Below, piece after piece: positions 1-13,600 of a DNA stretch of 64,000 nt. The position numbers were made by a program, and so were the translations under genes. The stretch's first letter is position 1; each line of letters starts with the position of its first letter. The notes beneath the pieces are model-generated. The model saw only the letters and a list, made by a program, of their open reading frames with translations, did no database searches and was not told the origin of the DNA. The DNA is from Branchiostoma floridae (lineage: Eukaryota; Chordata; Leptocardii; Amphioxiformes; Branchiostomatidae), in NCBI RefSeq assembly GCF_000003815.2, contig NC_049983.1, forward strand, positions 12,224,283 to 12,288,282. Direction: 5' to 3'.

Positions 1-300
1 TGCAAGATTTTCAGACGAGTTCAAATCTGGACGACACGTCCTGTTCGTTCGCCAACACGAACCACGCAGTTTGTCACTTCCGGGTTGCACAACGACGTGA
101 CCCGTTTCTCGTAATCCGGAGGAAATTCCACGTTTACACCTGCTTGGGCCTACCAGAGCGGCCTTATGTGGCCACACTGAACGGCGAAATCGCCAGTTGC
201 AGCGGGAAAACTGCGCTTTCCCTGTTGAGCCGTTCCCCAGTTGGTTGAGATATGGCGGCCGTCCTGCTACAACACAAACTGGACTAAAGAAGATCCCATA
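1..300. promoter_or_regulatory. CpG-rich promoter-like left edge
   Basis: The first 300 bases are richer in GC and CpG than the rest of the flank. They carry an ETS-like CACTTCCGGGTTG near 75-90 and an ATGGCGGCC YY1-type motif near 252-260, both typical of TATA-less housekeeping promoters. The ATG inside the YY1 motif opens only an 11-codon frame. No coding exon could be joined to it, so the gene it serves may lie off the left edge. The call is by motif only. Confidence 0.4.
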
Positions 301-519
301 CAACTTCAATTAACTGCCTGATTAAGTTACATGGAAACTGTGAATACTACCCCTGAACAGTTCATTAAAACTTCATATACATGCAATAGAATAGCTCAAA
401 TAATTCTATTATTATATTACTGAATATGTAAGATTAACGAAAGCAAAGAAAAAGTTCTAGAAATTATCGGGAACGTAAAATGCAGTAATGTGATACCCTA
501 TGGGGTCTTGATATGACTA

Positions 520-779
520 CCACCGGCTAGCACGTCACCGGAACGTACTGCGCCTGCGCAAACCCTGGTAGTTTGGGGCTTGGTTTGGTCAACGTTGCAT
601 TAAAATCCCGCTTGTTGCACAGTATATGTTAGAGACATGGTTTCGTGTAAAACGTACACGGAGTTTTACCCTTATATACGCACGTACTTTCTTAAATGCG
701 GCCCTTTAGTAAACCGGGGGTTTAGTATGTCTATACTTTTCGCGCAGGCGCAGTACGTTCCGGTGACGTGCTCCACCGG
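520..779. mobile_element. Short inverted-repeat element (MITE-like)
   Basis: About 42 bases at 520-562 recur almost perfectly in inverted orientation at 739-779. Both arms share the core CACGTCACCGGAACGTACTG followed by a CGCCTGCGC stretch. Roughly 175 bases lie between them with no ORF. The arrangement fits a MITE or a large hairpin. No clear target-site duplication is visible. The CGCCTGCGC core also resembles an NRF1 site. Confidence 0.55.
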
Positions 780-800
780 CTCGACCTGAGGACCCTAGTT

Positions 801-1319
801 TCAAACTGCGGATGAATATTCATCTTCAGATTCCTCCCTGTGGACGTGGATAGAGTCCTCAATGTTACCGGTAGATTTCACAGACATTTGAATATGAAAG
901 TATATATAAAGTGGATAATCCTCAAGGACGTAACTGAATCGCCACACATAAAGAGAACATTTTGGTACTAATTTTGACTTCTGGACGTCGGCACAAGGAT
1001 ATCGCCAACTCAATGGCGTAATAAGGCAGGTCTGGTTCCCATCATGCCTTGTTTCAATGACCTCAGAAGGGCCATTCTTCAAGTGACAAGAAAATTGCAC
1101 AGGGTTTGGTATTTGAAATTAAGGACATATTCTTTCGCATATAATGGAGCATATCAGGCACTTTTCTGAAAGTCCCGACTTCGAGTGTGTAAAAAGAAGC
1201 AAGCTCAAATGAGCTGGGGTTGCGCAAACATTGAGAGCTATAGATTCACCCCCTCTGACGACAGTTGGAAGTATTGCAGCCTCCATGAGAGCAGTCGAAC
1301 TGTGGCTGTTTTTCTTCAC
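801..1319 (-). other. Two overlapping open frames, unassigned
   Basis: On the minus strand, one frame stays open from 1319 to 1119 and another from about 1120 to 801. Neither begins with ATG (the first codons are GTG). The second ends in an acidic stretch, EESEDEYSSAV. GC content is slightly above the surroundings. There is no recognisable domain, no clear splice partner, and a stop separates the two frames. It could be a terminal exon of an unrecognised gene, a decayed copy, or chance. Confidence 0.15.
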
Positions 1320-1640
1320 AGCAATGAACGGAGGGGGAACTGATGTCCTAAAGAGGGTCTATAAGCATTCACTTTTAATATATCAGTAGATAAACATATT
1401 ATGGTTAACACTAACCAGGATATCTGAGTTAGTATCACAAAATTCCATGGAAACTTTCATATTGCACTGTAAACTGTATGTCCTCATCATGAACTAATTT
1501 AAGAAAAGTAGGGTGTGGTCAACTTTTCAAGATGAGAAGTTGGGAGTTCCAGCATAATCCACTACACCTTCAAAACTAATTCAACAGACAGAGCAAAAAA
1601 ATGGTCTCATCACAAAGTTATCATTCTTAAATGGAATAAC

Positions 1641-3837
1641 TTTATTGTGAACAAGTTTTGCTGGTTCCCACTCAAAGTAATAATAAAAAATTTAGGGGGC
1701 AGCAGTTCCTATATTACAAAACTCAAAATAGCCATTTTGCTCCAACAATTATGAATGTGTTCCCAACTCCCAATCCTGACATCTCTAAAAAATACTCTAG
1801 CCATTTGCAACTTCAATGAAGCTTCTATTAATTTTTTCTGGAATGTAAATACATGAGTGGCAAGTGCAAATCTCTTAACTTCTATAGTTTCATATAAAAT
1901 TTGTTACAGCATAGAGCAACTTCTCTAACTTCCCTCTACAATGTTATGATCTTTCCAAAGTACACACACACATTCAATTTGTTAACTGAGGATTGTGCTT
2001 TGGTTAGATAGATTTACAACTTATTCCTGACCCTTTCCCTTGCCTGTTACCATCGTATAACATACAGTGTCACAATCTAAGTTTACACCTCCTTGTGATC
2101 AGTTTCTTGTACAAGTATGTACAGGGTTTACAAAAGTTGAGTCCGTCTACATTTTAGTTCTTGAGCCTTTTCATATCTGCACATTTTAAACCACCCAAGC
2201 ACTGACATACTGCATAAATTCTTAAGACAAAAGAAACTCCACAGGACAGCCATAGTGTAAAAGCTGTGGCTGAAGGAAAGTCATGATTGTGAGGTACCAT
2301 TAAGATTACTACTTTAAAGCGACAGCTTTGTGTTCAATAAGGTTGCATCCGAGGAGCTATCTACTTGTGTAGATGCCTTGCATTTCAATACAACTACGTA
2401 CATATGGTGCAGATTTGGACTACTTCATTCAGTTAGCTTACAACACACAATACTTACATGGATTTCGAAATAGCCAGCTTTGCCCCCTGAATATTTACAA
2501 TTCCCATCTGAATTACACAGTAATCATGTTGGTAAATGGGAGTACAGTAGATCATACATGTACATGTATCATCAAAGTGTTAATCCAATTGTGTCCAGTA
2601 CATACAGGCATTGCAGAGGTTTATGTAACCATTGTACAATGTAATAGTGGTAACAGTTGTGGTCATATATATATATATATGTATATATATACTGCATCCA
2701 GATTATCTGAGTATTTGTTACAGCAATTATATGTTGTACGTTGCAACTTTTCCTCAAGGTGATGTCTTGTAAAGACAATCATGGCACTCTACGCTGTTCA
2801 GTCTGTGGATGGATTATACAGCATATCATTTTATCCAGTGTCACAAAACAGCGTACCCAGTAATTAAATATTATCACTTCAACTTCTGAGGTCAATACAA
2901 ATATGGTGCTGCGGAGAATTCACATAAGGGGATAATGATCTTTCCAGCATATTTCCATTTGTAGTTCATAATCCAGGGCACCAGTTCTACATGAGGGGAT
3001 TTGTAAATTACAAATGACAATTACTATTATAACTACACTATTTCCCAGCTGTGAGGAAAATCAACAATGTCACATGACTTTTAGAATGGAACAGTCCAAT
3101 GGTTATAAATAACATATGGACATTCAGAATTCTTCTGCCGTTCTGTCTAGACCTGAGAACAGAAGGTTGATTTAATTACCTATTCAACAAATGGTCCAAT
3201 ACAAATGAGGTTTGAGAACAAAAGACAATACCAGGGATAAATGTGACTTATTTGATTCCAAGGTACGTGGAGTGTAGTATGTTTGAGTATTGAATTGAAA
3301 CTTTGAACCATCAAATATTGACAAAAGTCTTTATGGCTTTTTCATTAGGTACATTTATATATTGGTGGATGCACACAGTGAAAGGTGCACTTTGCAGACT
3401 TATAACTACATATCTATACATCAAAACATCTTTCTACCTTCCTTAACTTTACAAAAAATGTTTCCAGTGTTTGATGAATTAGTAATAGGACATCCATTCA
3501 CAACTCATTCACAAAATTTACACAGGTAGTCTTCCATGTCCTTTTCCTTACAGTTCACTGCTCATCACTCTCTTACTCTAAGCGTTGTTTTAACTGGCAC
3601 TCAACATCCTTATTTTTGCTCTTTCAGATCATACAGACCATACAAATTCTCTCATATATCTGAACACAGAGTTCCCAACCCTCACCTTTCTCAGTTTATA
3701 ATTAACCATCCTTTCTATTGTGTTGACAAATATAGACAAAAATAGCATAATATAGTCTGTACATGGATGGCAAGCAACACACAAAAGGAGGCAAAACTTC
3801 TTGTCATATACATTGTTCGCAAGTCGGAGGGGTAAAT
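1641..3837 (-). other. Probable 3' UTR and 3' flank of NEDD1
   Basis: No coding exon is visible between the NEDD1 stop codon and 1641. A minus-strand AATAAA (TTTATT on plus) lies at 1641-1646 and could end a long 3' UTR. Variant ATTAAA signals closer to the stop, for example at 3171-3176, are equally possible, so the true transcript end is uncertain. A (TA)n/(GTATA) simple repeat sits near 2665-2692. Confidence 0.3.
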
Positions 3838-4657
3838 CTAATGGTAAGTCTTCAGTCTGCGGTTCTCTTCTCGTAATCTCTCAATCTCAGAAACCAGGGA
3901 TTCGTTCACAGAGTACCTCTGCAACATGGTGTTCACTTCGCTCTGTGGGACAAAAGGTAAGAATATTATCAAAATGATTCAAAACAACAAACCCATAGAA
4001 TGAATCCATTGTTTCTGGAAAATTCTGCAAACTTACAAATGGACTTCAATTAAGCTACACATCATTTGTCTCTCCCATTACTTGCGAACAGGTCAATATT
4101 GCACAATCAAAAAAAAAAAAAGATGATAAGTACAATTTGCAGACATTGCAAAGTAATAAAAGAATAGCCTGCACATAATTCAGGTACTGTATACCTCAAA
4201 ACGTTTGACGCTCTGTAAGTCAATAAATCTGAGCTGCATGAGTAAAGCTGTGCAAGTGCTCCCCCTACCTTTTGGATCTGGAATTGCCTCAGCATCTCAA
4301 CTTGCAGGTTGACAATGTCTGTGTGCATAGCAAGTCTGGAATAGGGAAGGACATCATTACTAAAAGCTTCTTTCAAAATTTCCATTAAGTAAAACAATTT
4401 TACACATAAACCTCATATTCTAACAACTACAAAGACTCCTCACATAACACCATCCATGTCCTACCTGCACTCATCCATGGCATCTTCCACCAGATTCTTG
4501 ATAAACTCTATCTGGAACGGCTGTAAGCCGTAGTGTGCAGCTGAGGCATCCACCCTTCTCTTGACCCTGTCTCCCACTTCATCCTCGGACTCAGGACTCC
4601 GTACAGATGTCATGCTGGAGGAGGCCCCGCCCAGCAGTCCCACCTTAGCTCGCACAT
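3838..4657 (-). CDS. NEDD1: NEDD1 C-terminal exons (gamma-tubulin-binding region)
   Basis: The exons are 4657-4465, 4335-4269 and 3942-3838. They encode a helix (IEFIKNLVEDAMDECR), then LAMHTDIVNLQVEMLRQFQI, then a coiled-coil-like tail ending RREENRRLKTYH-type and TAG at 3838-3840. In human NEDD1 the equivalent segment forms the helical oligomer that holds gamma-tubulin. Its order and spacing are intact here, so the functional end of the protein is present. Codons split across both junctions restore the expected Arg-Leu and Lys-Ser joints. Confidence 0.95.
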
Positions 4658-7600
4658 CTGTGGCGACAATGGCACATTAACACTAGGCAAGGACCAATTT
4701 TGGGATGCTATTTGCAAATTTGGAGTAGCAGTGAGTGGAACAAACCTAGATTTTTCATTGACAAGGAAACCTTGGATGTTCTTCTCAACATGCATTCTTT
4801 TCAAAGACCATGCACTTTTCACAGATATGTGTATATTAGTTACCATAATATGTAATGTGTGTATGGTAAATACAATGTAGTCTTTACCGGGCCTTTTTTT
4901 GGAGGTACAGATTGTAAAATTCAGGGGGCAAATGGGAACAACTGGCTAGAAGAGTGAGTGCACGTTAAGGTTACTAGTAACATTCCCCCTCTGGCCAATG
5001 AAACCCTCTGGTGGCAAATCTCCGATGACAAACTATTCTCCCTATAGCCAGCATAGTCAGTTAGAGACTAGATACATTAGCCGTCCCCAGATATTTACAT
5101 GTTTTTTGTCCTCTGACTGTAGTATCAGAGTAGCTCTAGCATCACCATACGATGATGTTGCCCTACCTGGTGACCCCGGTGCAGGAGACCCCACCCTTCT
5201 GGCAGGAGACCCCGGCAGGGTGGTGATGCCCAGCCCTGGGGCAGGTGCGGTGGCCGGGGGGAGGGGTGGGGCGGCTGCTCCCTTCAGGTCAGGGTCAGAC
5301 GGGGAGTTAGCCAGGCTGGGGGGGATGGAGGGCTGGGGGACGGGCTGGGGGACGTGCTGAGCTGCCTGCATGGCTGGGTTGGTGATGGGCACTCCTGCTG
5401 GGGGGACAGAATCATCATTGGTTATCATCATTCTCTTTTCCATAAGTGCAGTGGGTTCTTTTACGTGCAGGAGGTGTAGCTCTCCTCAAACATGTGACAG
5501 AAAGCACTGGTGAAGGCTAGGACTTTTGCAAGAATGAATCTTAGTCACATGCAGTGTCTCCTAGTTTGGCAACTAAATGTATTACACAGCCACTTATTTG
5601 TCAAGGTTCTAACAATAGCACTAGCTCAGCAAGAAGCTCCAACATAGCAAACGTTTATGTGGAGTAATGCTGTGATTGACCAGCCACCAGGTGTAAACTA
5701 TACCATATCTTCAACAGCACTTGCAACCCCAAGGTAAAACCATAGTTTGATCCCTTAGATAACTGTGTCTATTCAGGAAAGTGCACAAGAGCACCATATG
5801 CTAACCTCTGTGACCTGTTTTCAAGACTTCCATGTTTCCTCTTCTACTGACATGGCCTTCAGAAGGGAGAGAGAGAGGGAGGGTAGGTTGTAGAGACAAA
5901 GGTAGAAAGGTTGTTAGTTGAGAAGAAAACGTACCCTTCCGCATGTTCTACGATGTAAAGGTGAACGCACAAGGTGAAAACACAAAATAAGAATACTTAG
6001 GGTGTTATTCTTTAGTGACTATTTCTATTTGTGGATTTTACCCCTCTCAGCAATTTTGGCCTCTCCCGGGCTGGTTGGTCTCCTGGAACTGAGAGCTCCT
6101 GAAGCTGCTGGTCTCATCCCCAGGGAAGGTTCACTGTCACTGCTGGTAGATGTGGTCAGGTTGGACGGCTGCAGAGAGAGAAAAAACTTTGCCTTTATAT
6201 TTTATACCTTTGTCAGGGTTGGACAAGTTCACTTGTCCTATGGGGCAAGTACATAGAAAATTTACTTGCCCAAACTAACTTGTTTTCAATTCCATCAATG
6301 GAATTCTTTTATTGTTGGCTCTATTTTTCTGTGTTGACCAATGCTTGATCAAGTTGATGCTATGACTGTGAAAGGTAAAAAGTGTATTGAAATCTCACTC
6401 ATGGAAACATCTTTCCTGCCCGATCGGACAAGTGGGGTAGGTTATGCACTTGTCTGATCAGCACTTTCACTTGCCCTGGACAATCGGCCTAGTGGACTTG
6501 TCCAACCCTATTTGTACATCTTAAGCAATTTTTCTTTTCTTCTTTAAATGGAGGAAATCACCACAAGGAGAGGGTATAGACAGCTTGACATGTCGTGATG
6601 TGTAAGTACTCACTCGCTTCCTCCACTTCCATGGCATGAACCTTCTCCCCTACAGGGTTAGCGTGGAGGTACAGTAGAGAAGATAGACATGCACAGGTGA
6701 GGCACAGACAGAGCAGTGCTGGGACTACAGGGTTAGTAAGCCATACACTGTGGGTGGTGGACATGTGGTATAGAAGACATGGCAAGTCAAGGCCTAGAGC
6801 TAGGTTTAGTTTCTTTTCTACCAGTCTGACAGGCTAGTTCATGAACCAGGCTAGTTTATGAACATTTTAGTTTGTCTGACACAAACATCCATAATGGTGA
6901 GTGAGAGAGGTGCACCAAGCTTCAAGCCCTGATAAGTGTACTAACAGAACATAAGCATGGGAAGTCTACAAAAGGGAACCAACAGTAAGTAGACTCACAT
7001 AGAGAAATACACAGGCAATCAGGAATGGGAATTGTGACGATACTGGAGACAATTTACTAATATGCAGTTGCAATGCTGTTACTGTGTTGCTAGATCAATT
7101 AATATAGAAATGGTAACTCTTCAATGTTCTTCACTTGGACAAGACATACATGCAAGAGACAGATATTGCTTATATGTAATTTAAATTGTAATCACTAATG
7201 GTAACTGTTACTTGCAAAGAACATGCTTGCAAAGTGTTCAAATTAAGACCATTTTGTAACAACCAATGTTGCCAATAAGGAACCACTGCTCACCAATGTT
7301 GGGATTTGTGACACAAAGGATGGCTTTGGTGCTGAGAACCTTGCGTCTGGCTCAGACTCGCTACTCTCGCCGCCTGCCATTGGTCGGGAAAGGAAGGACG
7401 CTCCCTCAGGGGTGTCCACGGAACCAATGGGATGTTTTCTTACTCCAGCTACTGGTGTTGTCATATTGTCCCCCAGAGGGGAGAAAACTCCCATTCCTAC
7501 AGTTGAAATGACATTTAGTGACACTAGATATGGAAATATCCCTACTTAGGTCTCACAGGACATAATTGAAGTCTGGATGTAAGACTATCTGACAAATAGT

Positions 7601-10600
7601 ACTGTGCAAATCAAATTTATGACAGTAATATCTAATGTTCTTCTTTTGCTATGTTTGGTCACCTGTACCATTAAGACAAATAATTATGGACACTGTAGCA
7701 CTGCTGCCTTAGAGTTGATAGTTCCACACATATCATTATCTACAGAAAGGGACACACAACTGGAGAGAATTCTCAGTGACATAGATGTAAAGGCAGTATA
7801 TCCTGTACAGTTATCTAAACAAGACTTGACAGCTGTCCCAAATCTTAGACATGACATATTTCTTAAGAACTATTTGGGTCATCAGATGTTGACAGACAAG
7901 CCCCACTTCCTTGACTATCTGTGAAGGGAATCAAAGGAAAATGGCTAGGTTTCTTTTCTATATTCCAGTAAGGAAAACGCAACTTTTACCACACACACTA
8001 TTCAGTTTGAAAATTTGCTTTTCCCTTGTGGCTGTTACATTTGTACATACCATATCATACCATATGTACTAAAGCACAACGCTGGATCTTCCCAGATGTA
8101 AACATCACTACAGGTAACATGATACCATGAACAGTTTCTTCCCCTACCATTACTGCCAGGATCTGCCTTTATATCGGCTTTCCCCTCCAGCTGAGGGCGT
8201 GGCTGGTTAGAGGCATCTCCAGTCGAACTCGCAGACGATCCTGGAAAACAAAAACAAGAGATGAATACACCAAATAAATCTTATATAATATATTTGAGCT
8301 TGATGATAGGAAGCACTAGAATAAAAAAATGTTTGAGCTTAGCACTAGGACAGTTACTTTGTTGCTGCACCTTTTATCCACAACATAAAGAAACAGTAAG
8401 CAGACATGGCACTGGACATGATCAAAGTTGTTGACAGTTATTCAAATTAAATCATATGGGGCCTGATAACATCTATGTGTAAAAGGTAGATTCCTCTTGT
8501 GTAACTCTTCGCCTGCCCTAAAATCTAATGTACCGGTAATCAACATTCCTGGCTCGCATCTAAAATAACAAAAACAATAAAAGAAGAATTCCAACTTTTA
8601 CTTTGTTAGCTTATCTGAACGTAAGAAGAATGTTGGAACATACCATCTCTGATAGGGGAGAAGATGTCCTCATTCTGCAAGTTGTCCTTGGAGGGAACAC
8701 GCACTGCCTGCTTGTCCTGGTCAGAAATGCTGCCTGTGCTAGCACTCTGGGGGATGCCTGTTGAAGAAAGAGATACATTTCAGCACAAAGTAATGTGTAT
8801 CCCCCACTTAGAATACAAATACATGGGAGAGAAAAAAAATTATTTGTACATGTATACATTTGGCAATGACAATGTCATGTTTGGAGACTTCTGCGGGGTG
8901 GTGACAATTGTGGCATTTGGAAGTTAAGTGAATGTTAACATTGTTGGACATAAATTATGCAAATGAGGACCTCATTTGCATGAATGATTAAAAATGCTGT
9001 GGATAAAGCATTTACCAGTATGCAGCATTATTTTGCCTGTCGCTGTCGATATGATAAACAGGTGTGCGTTGGACAGGTGGTCGTCTCGAAAGGTCGCTTA
9101 ATGCTTACATCAATGGGGAAAATGACTAGGTGGTCGGCTTAAAAAGATTGTCACTTGGGCAGGTTTGACTGTAGTTTTGATCCCAACAGGAAGAGTTATG
9201 ATTATGAAGCAAACATAAAGCACATTTGAAAAAATGTGAACAAGGAAATAAATTACTACTCCATAGCATATCTTATCTTTCATCTTAGGTCACAGGCTTC
9301 TGTCCTTTCATCTACTGGGGTCTGGTGGGACATGTGCCAAAATATGCCACCATGGCACATGAAGCAAAGACTGATTGTCTGCTACAACTGGGCAATCAAT
9401 GGCTAACTGGACATAAAATAACAACAGAACACGTCTCACAATATACCTTTGTGCGTAGAACTAGATTGTGTGTGTTACTTATCATCTACCATCTAGCTTA
9501 GATCACAGGGTCAGAGTAGTAAAAGCACTCTTGCAAATTATATCCAATACTCTCTACCAGCGACGCTATTTGATAAATTATACATATACACCGAAGTCGG
9601 GTTGTCATGGTTTTCATTTTCGTTCTTACATCATATTTCTCCATACCTCTCCTCAGTAGTGCCAGCATCAATATGTACACTAATTGAACATTATCTGTGG
9701 TGACGTCATGTGATACATCTATACACAAAACAACCCACTACTCCCAGTGGCTACCTGCACACGTCCCACCATCTGGTGTCTCCGTCCCCACCGTCCTGCA
9801 GTGGAACGTGGACTTATACACGGGGACACTTTCCTCAGGGTGATCCTGGCTTCTCCGGACAAACAACCCACAAAAGCACTTGAATGGATGCAGACAGAAC
9901 AGGCTACGCACTTCCACATTATCTCTTGCCATCTTGGCAGCCAGGGAGAGCACCAATATTTCCCATGGGGAGGAAGAGTGAGCCGTGCTTTTGCACTTAA
10001 ACTTGACAGCTAGCTCAGAGGATACGGGCCCCTCAGAAAAGGGGGAGTTAAACTGCCTAGTGTCTGATTATATTGGTATCTCCCATTCTAAAATGTCCCT
10101 CCTGCTTCCACCTAACACAGAATGGTTAGTCCCAAAAATTACAGCTTGACTTAAGCTTGTCCAAATATTTGCCCCGCCCATTTCTTTTCCTCAAAGCCAC
10201 AACCTCGGAGATGGTTTCTACAGCAGCACCATAGACACAGAGTCTCGATGGTAACGAAGTTATCCCACAGATTGCTCCCATTGGCTGACAGGTGTAATTA
10301 GATCTAGAAGTCGTCACTGGTGCACCGTGTGGGAAGACGGTCCAAAGGTTGCACACAGTCAGCACTAATACATCATAATCTATCCTATCTTTTCCATCTG
10401 GAAGGCTGGCAGGATCAGGATGGAGATACTTTCAATGAGTCTGCGTGGGAGGACTCTGTCTCTACCCTGCCGTAAAATATCATCTGTTCCAATCAATTTC
10501 TCCTCCTCAGTAATCAGACACTAATTGGAGGTTAAACATGCCTCAAAAATGAAGACCATTTCCTGCCTTCCTCCCTTGAGGCCTGTTCTAATTAAAAACC

Positions 10601-13600
10601 AAATGGGCTGGCAACACGATAAGCAAAAAAATAAAAAGGAAAGGGATTGTCTTGTCATTTTGAATCTTGAATAAGAATACAGATAGAGAATTATTGTCAA
10701 ACTACTACCTTGCCCTACACTTTTACCATTCCTGGAACAATTATAACAGGTAAATGGGAAAGGAGAGGACGAAAGAATCTGACTCAAGCACAATCCCCTG
10801 ATCAAAGGTGACATTCCCGGTCAGGGATGATAATCATTGCATTTCAACACATACTTGACTAAAACAGTCCAGCCTACCCTTAGGAGGTCGTGCCTCTGCC
10901 CTCGCCCGAGCACTGCCAGACCTGATGTTGGGGTGGGACGTCGACTTCTGTACAGACTTCTTAGTGGACGACTGGGAAGCACTTCTCCCTTCAGCCTGGG
11001 TGGAGATATGGTTATTGTTTAGTGTTAGACAGATTTTACAAGAAATTTACAAGTCAGGAATTGCTGCTCAATAATACACAGTAGCCGAATCACAGGTTAT
11101 CTAACAGAAAAGATGTTCAAAGATTCTTCTCACCTTCTGTGCAATTTGATACTTGAACTTGAGGCACTTGACTGAGGTCTTGTGTGCTTGTGTCACTTTC
11201 TGTGGCGTGGTGCCAGCCCGTAGATCGTACAGATAAACCTTCCCTCGTGTTGATCCCACCACAAGTGTGGCACCGTCGTACATCAGGTCTACCGCCGTTA
11301 GCGGCGACTCTGCCGTCATCGTTCTCACAATACTGAAAACATGCATAAGAAACAAGATATTCTTACAAAGCATGATACAAACCATTATGCTCCTTTGCGT
11401 ATCAGGAAATGAGGAATATGAAACAGAACACTAGGCCTTACAGACTTACAGAATTTCTCCTCCAGTTCAAGACAAACAATCATAGATGGGGAAGAAAGGA
11501 AAATTCCAGACAAAACCCTTTCCTGCCAACCTTATCTATGTATGACTCTATAGCCAGCTTCTACAAGTACACATATATCCCATCCTGTTCCACCCACCTT
11601 TTCCCCTGTACATCGTAGCAGCAGATCTTCTTGTCCAGCCCCACGGTCGCCATCAGCATGTCGTTCACGGGCGAGAAGGTCAGCGCCGTGGCAGGGGCGT
11701 GGTGCGCGTCCTTGAAGGAGTGGAGCGGTCTTCTCGTGTTGGTGTCCCACAGAACCACCGTCCCGCTGTCCGACACGGAACCCAGCAGCGATCGCTTGAA
11801 GTACGAGTACTGGATGTCTCGTATGGCCTGGAAAATACAGGTTTGTTAGTAAACATGACTACTGGACATACACTGGAGTAACCACAGCATTGTTTAAAGG
11901 GTACTTCCATCACCACTTTACTAGTACCTAACATCCTTAAGAAGTTGAAATTAGGAAAGTCATGACACGTACCTCCATCTTAGGCAGACTGAGGGGGCTG
12001 CTGGCCTGGTTGGTGGTGACATTATGTAGTACGATGTTACCGTTGACAGAGCCAGACGCGATGTACGTGTCGTTCCAGTTGAATGTAACACAGGTTATGG
12101 CATCGCTGTGACCCTAGACAGGACATTCACTCATTGTCAGGACACAGCTCTAGAATAGTTAAAAACACTTCCCTTTCTGTAAATACTTCCCTGATGGTGG
12201 GAAATAAATCATCTTTTGTCTTAATCATATGGTTTGTTAACAATGTAACATTTTTATGTGAAGAACATCTTTACTGCTTTTACTAAGCATTAGTTCAAGT
12301 TACATGTTCAAAGTTAGACAACAATCACAGAGCTCATACTCTCACTAGTAGTCTGTGTGTTACATCTACTTCAACCAGATAAAGTGATGACTCCATTGTA
12401 CCTTGTATTGCTTCTTGACTTTCTTAGTCTTGATGTCAAAGATATGGATGGTTCCGTCCTTCCCACCAGTCAGCAGGTACCGGGATGTGGAGTGGAAGGC
12501 AACACACGTCTGACTCTCCTGGAACATCATAATGTTGTGGTCAACACCTCATAGAACTAAATCATCATACAACAGAGCAACAATGCCATCACTGTAATAC
12601 ATCAAAAGACGTTTTTGTTCAGTGGTGCTGATGAACTGACACATGGTTTTCCCATGACAGGTAAAACTTACACCGGCTGAGATTAATTAAAACAAGCCCT
12701 CCCTCTATTAAAAAGTGTTCGTCCTTTTACATGAAAACATACTGCTAACAATACAAAACTTACCCCCACAGCGTACTCAGCGATGTTATGTGACGAGCCC
12801 CTCTTCACGGAGGTCAGTACGACCTTGTCTCCTGCTGTAGATGCTGTGGCCATGAACTGGTCTGGTGAGGGTCAAGGGCACACAGAACATGCTAACAACA
12901 GGTACTTCTAGTTCAACAAACGGTAGCATTCACCATCTAAAAAATTTACATGACATTGTACTATAGGTAGCTGCTCACTTGACACTATCATAACATTGAT
13001 TGATGACAAAAGAGACAAAGTCCATGCACAACAATTGCTTTCATATGCTCATTTTGTGGCAAACTGTGCATAAGCAGAGCAAGTCTAGCCGCACAATCTG
13101 ATTCTCCAACAGGATGAAAAAAACAAGAAGAAGATTGATGACATAATATTGAAGTATAACATTTGTCCACATGCATCAATAGAACTACTACTACTTCTAG
13201 TAATACCAGCAAGTCCAGGTCTATTTTCAATTAGCCATCTCCCTTCCACTTTTTATTAATTGTCATCTATTTAGAGGCTTTCATGAGTCAAAACAGGAAC
13301 AGTCCAGCTGTGAAAGTGGTTATGTAATGACCTGGTGTAAATCTTGTAACATTCCCATCTTTAATTTTGAAAAGCATTACATGTGTTTGTATTGTCTACT
13401 TTAGGAATATCAATACATGTACTTTGGAAATGACAACAGAGTATTGTAAGATTTTCTCATTTCAAACTACTATATGTAGTCACTCTGGTAGGTTCTACAG
13501 CTCTCTGTAGACTACAAAACATGTAGTGAATGAAGCAATTACAGTATTGAACGCAAACAACTAAGCCAAATCCCAGCAGGACTTGTCTGTACATTGATTT

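Noticed and set aside
2572-2778. Frames around the TA-rich repeat at 2665-2692 as coding
   Set aside because: They run through a TATATA/GTATATA microsatellite and have biased Tyr/Ile composition, as expected from the repeat.
9738-10013. Overlapping open frames on both strands in a NEDD1 intron
   Set aside because: NEDD1 exons at 8757 and 10995 join in phase without an insert. No acceptor-donor pair frames these ORFs, and motif content suggests regulatory DNA instead.
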